Positions 61,699-64,000 of a stretch of 64,000 nt of DNA are shown here, in pieces; position 1 is the stretch's first letter, and each line of letters begins with the position of its first letter. The notes below the pieces were generated by a model, which did no database searches, was not told the DNA's origin, and was given only the letters and a program-made list of their open reading frames with translations. The translations under genes were made by a program, and so were the position numbers. This DNA comes from Kitasatospora papulosa (GTDB taxonomy: Bacteria; Actinomycetota; Actinomycetes; Streptomycetales; Streptomycetaceae). The stretch lies in contig NZ_JNYQ01000008.1 of assembly GCF_000717245.1 (NCBI RefSeq), forward strand, positions 1 through 64,000, written 5' to 3'.

Positions 61699-63185
61699 CG
61701 CACACGTCCCGCGGCCAGTGCCTCCGGCAGGTGGAAGCGGGTCATGGCGGCGTTGGTGCCGGGTGGTATGCGTCCGGGGGTGGCCAGGGAGACCAGGATC
61801 ATCGCGAGGAAGCCGACCGGCACGGACCATACGGCGGGCCAGGCCAGCAGGGCGTGCGGCCAGCCGGGCGGACGCACCGCGCCGCTGACGGTGATGGCGA
61901 CCGACAGCAGCGCGGAGCCGCCGCCGAGCAGCAGCCCGGCGATCGCCCCCGGCGGGGTGAGCCGCCGCCACCAGATGCCGAGCACGAGCAGCGGACAGAA
62001 CGACGAGGCGGACACCGCGAAGGCCATCCCCACGGCGTCGGCGACCGGCACCCGGCTGACGAGCAGTGAGCCGGCCAGCGGCACGGCGATGGCGAGCACG
62101 GTGGCCAGCCGGAAGTGCCGTACGCCTCGCGAGGGAAGGACGTCCTGGGTGATCACGCCGGCGACGGCCATGGTCAGCCCTGACGCGGTGGACAGGAACG
62201 CGGCGAAGGCGCCCCCCGCGAGGAGTGCGCCGAGCAGGTCACCACCGAGGCCGCCGATCACCCGTGCCGGCAGCAGCAGTACCGCTGCGTCGGCGTCCCC
62301 GCCGTGCATGAAGTCGGGTGCGTAGAGCCGGCCCAGGGCCCCGTACACCGGGGGCAGCAGGTAGAACAGCCCGACCAGGGCGAGGACGGCGACCGTGGTA
62401 CGGCGTGCGTCCCGTCCGTTGGGGCTGGTGTAGAAGCGGACCACCACATGGGGAAGGCCCATGGTGCCGAGGAAGGTCGCGATGATCAGTCCGTACGTCG
62501 CGTAGAGCGGATGGTCGGCCCGGAAGACGGAGATCTGCTCGTCGAACGTGACCCGGGGCCGTCCGTCGCCCTGCCAGGCGAGCACCAGGAAGATCGCCGG
62601 GACCAGGAGCGCGGTGAGCTTCAGCCAGTACTGGAAGACCTGGACGAACGTGATCGAACGCATGCCTCCCGCGGCGACGGCGATCACCACGACGGAGGCG
62701 ACGAGCACGTCGCCGAGCCAGCCGGGCGCACCGGTGAGGATCTTCAGGGTGAGACCGGCGCCCTGGAGCTGCGGCACGAGGTAGACCCAGCCCGCGCCGA
62801 CGACGAACACGCTGACCAGCCTGCGCACCTGCCGGGACTCCAGCCGTCCCTCGGCGAAGTCGGGAAGCGTGTACGCCCCGGAGCGGCGCAGCGGGGCGGC
62901 GACGAACACCAGCAGCACGAGGTATCCGGCGGTGTATCCGACCGGGTACCAGAGCATGTCGGGCCCGTGCACCAGCACCAGGCCGGCGATCCCGAGGAAC
63001 GAGGCGGCGGACAGGTACTCCCCGCTGATCGCCGCCGCGTTGAGCCGCGGGCGTACGGTGCGCGAGGCGACGTAGAAGTCGGAGGTCGTACGGGAGATCC
63101 GCAGCCCGAATCCGCCGACGAGGACGGTGGCGAGGACGACGAGGGCGACCGCCACCACCGATGCCGGGTGGCCGGGTGCGCTCAC
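61695..63185 (-). CDS. Sodium/solute symporter, acetate/ActP-type
   Basis: A 496-residue multi-span transporter starting at GTG 63185 inside a GTGA overlap with the DUF485 gene. SSS-family blocks: FYVASRTVRPRLNAAAISGE, YLSAASFLGIAGLVLVHGPD, SGAYTLPDFAEGRL, PHVVVRFYTSPNGRDARRT, and the sodium-site region AFAAFLSTASGLTMAVAG. The combination with DUF485 (YjcH-type) indicates the ActP cation/acetate group; the true substrate could be another short monocarboxylate. It is central in a LytTR-DUF485-symporter-LytS operon. Confidence 0.93.
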   Translation of the reverse strand: MSAPGHPASVVAVALVVLATVLVGGFGLRISRTTSDFYVASRTVRPRLNAAAISGEYLSAASFLGIAGLVLVHGPDMLWYPVGYTAGYLVLLVFVAAPLRRSGAYTLPDFAEGRLESRQVRRLVSVFVVGAGWVYLVPQLQGAGLTLKILTGAPGWLGDVLVASVVVIAVAAGGMRSITFVQVFQYWLKLTALLVPAIFLVLAWQGDGRPRVTFDEQISVFRADHPLYATYGLIIATFLGTMGLPHVVVRFYTSPNGRDARRTTVAVLALVGLFYLLPPVYGALGRLYAPDFMHGGDADAAVLLLPARVIGGLGGDLLGALLAGGAFAAFLSTASGLTMAVAGVITQDVLPSRGVRHFRLATVLAIAVPLAGSLLVSRVPVADAVGMAFAVSASSFCPLLVLGIWWRRLTPPGAIAGLLLGGGSALLSVAITVSGAVRPPGWPHALLAWPAVWSVPVGFLAMILVSLATPGRIPPGTNAAMTRFHLPEALAAGRVR

Positions 63186-63544
63186 GGTGAGGGGAGGCCT
63201 TCCACGAGTCTGGCGAAGTCGCGCTCGTTGCGTTCCGCCCTGCGCACGTACCACCAGGCGGCCAGGGTGAGCGGCGGACAGGTGGCGAAGCCGAGCACCC
63301 CCCAGACGAGCGCGTCGCTGCCCAGCGCCTCGAAGAGCAGGGGCAGGGTGCCGGCCACGGTGGCGAGTACGGCGAAGACGGTGAGCCCGGCGCGGAGCTG
63401 GCTGCGCATCAGTGACCGGACGTAGGCGCCGCCGAGGGCGGTCTGTTCGTCGATCTCCGACTGGGCGCGGTAGCGGGGCAGCGGACGCACCCGGCGCGGC
63501 TCGCCCGTGACCACTTCGCGCCGGGGCGTGCTCTCTGCGGACAT
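63182..63544 (-). CDS. DUF485 (YjcH-like) membrane protein
   Basis: A 120-residue two-span protein (LTVFAVLATVAGTLPLLFEA, WGVLGFATCPPLTLAAWWYV), ending RRAERNERDFARLVEGLPS as usual for DUF485. It is the small partner of ActP-type symporters and overlaps the symporter start by 4 nt. The N-terminal 35 residues are charged and cytosolic. Confidence 0.9.
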   Translation of the reverse strand: MSAESTPRREVVTGEPRRVRPLPRYRAQSEIDEQTALGGAYVRSLMRSQLRAGLTVFAVLATVAGTLPLLFEALGSDALVWGVLGFATCPPLTLAAWWYVRRAERNERDFARLVEGLPSP

Positions 63545-63606
63545 GGGCCCGGAGTGTAGGCGGCACGGGGCCCCGCTGGGAAGGGCCGCCGTCCGGTAGG
63601 GGCAGG

Positions 63607-64000
63607 TCAGCGGCCGGTCTGCCGCATCAGGAGGTCGCGCAGGGAGCGGGTGTGACGACGGCTGACCGCGAGCTCCGCGTCCCCGATGCGGACGCTCATG
63701 CTGCCGGCGTCGAGCCGGAGTTCGTCGATCCGGTTCAGCGCCACGAGATGGCGGCGGTGGATGCGTACGAACCCCCGGGAGCGCCAGCGCTCCTCCAGGG
63801 TGGTCAGCGGTATCCGGACGAGGTGACTGCCGGAGGAGGTGTGCAGCCGGGCGTAGTCCCCCTGTGCCTCGGCGTACGCGATGTCGTCGACGGGCACGAA
63901 GCGGATGACCCCGCCCAGTTCCACCGCGATCTGGTCGGCGGCCGCGTCGTGGACGGACGCGGTGCGCTCACCGACCTGCTCGGCGACGCGCCGGACGGCC
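63607..64000 (-). CDS. LytTR-type response regulator, partial
   Basis: The C-terminal part of a regulator cut by the window end; the frame is open to base 64000 with the linker RRVAEQVGERTASVHDAAAD before the LytTR DNA-binding domain (IRFVPVDDIAYAEAQGDYAR, RIHRRHLVALNRIDELR, VSRRHTRSLRDLL). A receiver domain is expected beyond the window. Same strand as the DUF485, symporter and LytS genes 63 nt downstream, so it is very likely the partner of the LytS kinase. Confidence 0.88.
   Translation of the reverse strand, partial: AVRRVAEQVGERTASVHDAAADQIAVELGGVIRFVPVDDIAYAEAQGDYARLHTSSGSHLVRIPLTTLEERWRSRGFVRIHRRHLVALNRIDELRLDAGSMSVRIGDAELAVSRRHTRSLRDLLMRQTGR

Overview
The window is very GC-rich DNA from an actinomycete, almost certainly a Streptomyces: GC-saturated third codon positions, many GTG starts and ATGA/GTGA stop-start overlaps, Tat and lipoprotein exports, an ergothioneine operon, a SigR-type promoter, a DasR-like site, a class F sortase and RmdA/B-type c-di-GMP signalling. 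No rRNA, tRNA, CRISPR array, insertion sequence or prophage was seen, so it reads as chromosomal. Positions are 1-based.

1-9.3 kb, polysaccharide degradation and a signalling pair: a secreted GH16 glucanase cut by the window edge; an unrecognised ORF whose coding signal starts before any start codon; a CHASE3 histidine kinase divergent from a response regulator fused in frame to a small HTH-like protein; and a very large Tat-exported GH2 beta-galactosidase broken by one extra base in a G7 tract. 9.3-17.6 kb, catabolism: a zinc alcohol dehydrogenase divergent from an XRE regulator, then a FadR-type regulator facing a 29-bp palindromic operator in front of an ABC sugar importer plus D-mannonate dehydratase operon with no ATPase; a small phosphoesterase converges on it.

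17.9-29.5 kb, mixed accessory genes: a PAS-GAF-SpoIIE phosphatase interrupted by an in-frame TAG, a DUF3618 membrane protein, a caspase-fold-like orphan, an MHS-family transporter, a RibD/DHFR-like reductase, an IclR regulator, a small secreted protein, and a divergent flavin disulfide reductase/thioredoxin pair with a textbook SigR promoter. 29.5-43.4 kb: a LacI regulator, a PemK/MazF-type protein tail-to-tail with a PARG-like protein, egtABCD (ergothioneine), a convergent olsB-olsA pair (ornithine lipids), an orphan sugar-binding lipoprotein behind a DasR-like site, dodecin, small stress-type proteins and a class II UvrA-like ATPase.

43.4-52 kb: sdhCAB divergent from a LysR regulator across a perfect T-N11-A box, and an operon-like series of a redox-type lipoprotein, a methyltransferase and a PAS-GGDEF-EAL protein. 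52-59.8 kb is a cell-surface zone: a protein with 38 consecutive prolines next to a DUF4239 membrane protein, two convergent surface proteins with matching C-termini beside a class F sortase, a polysaccharide deacetylase, a universal stress protein, a CapA-type lipoprotein, and an ECF sigma factor whose 3' end overlaps a convergent minimal zinc anti-sigma gene. 60.5-64 kb: a LytTR regulator (cut by the window end), a DUF485 protein, an acetate-type sodium/solute symporter and a LytS-type kinase on one strand, a signalling-transport operon.
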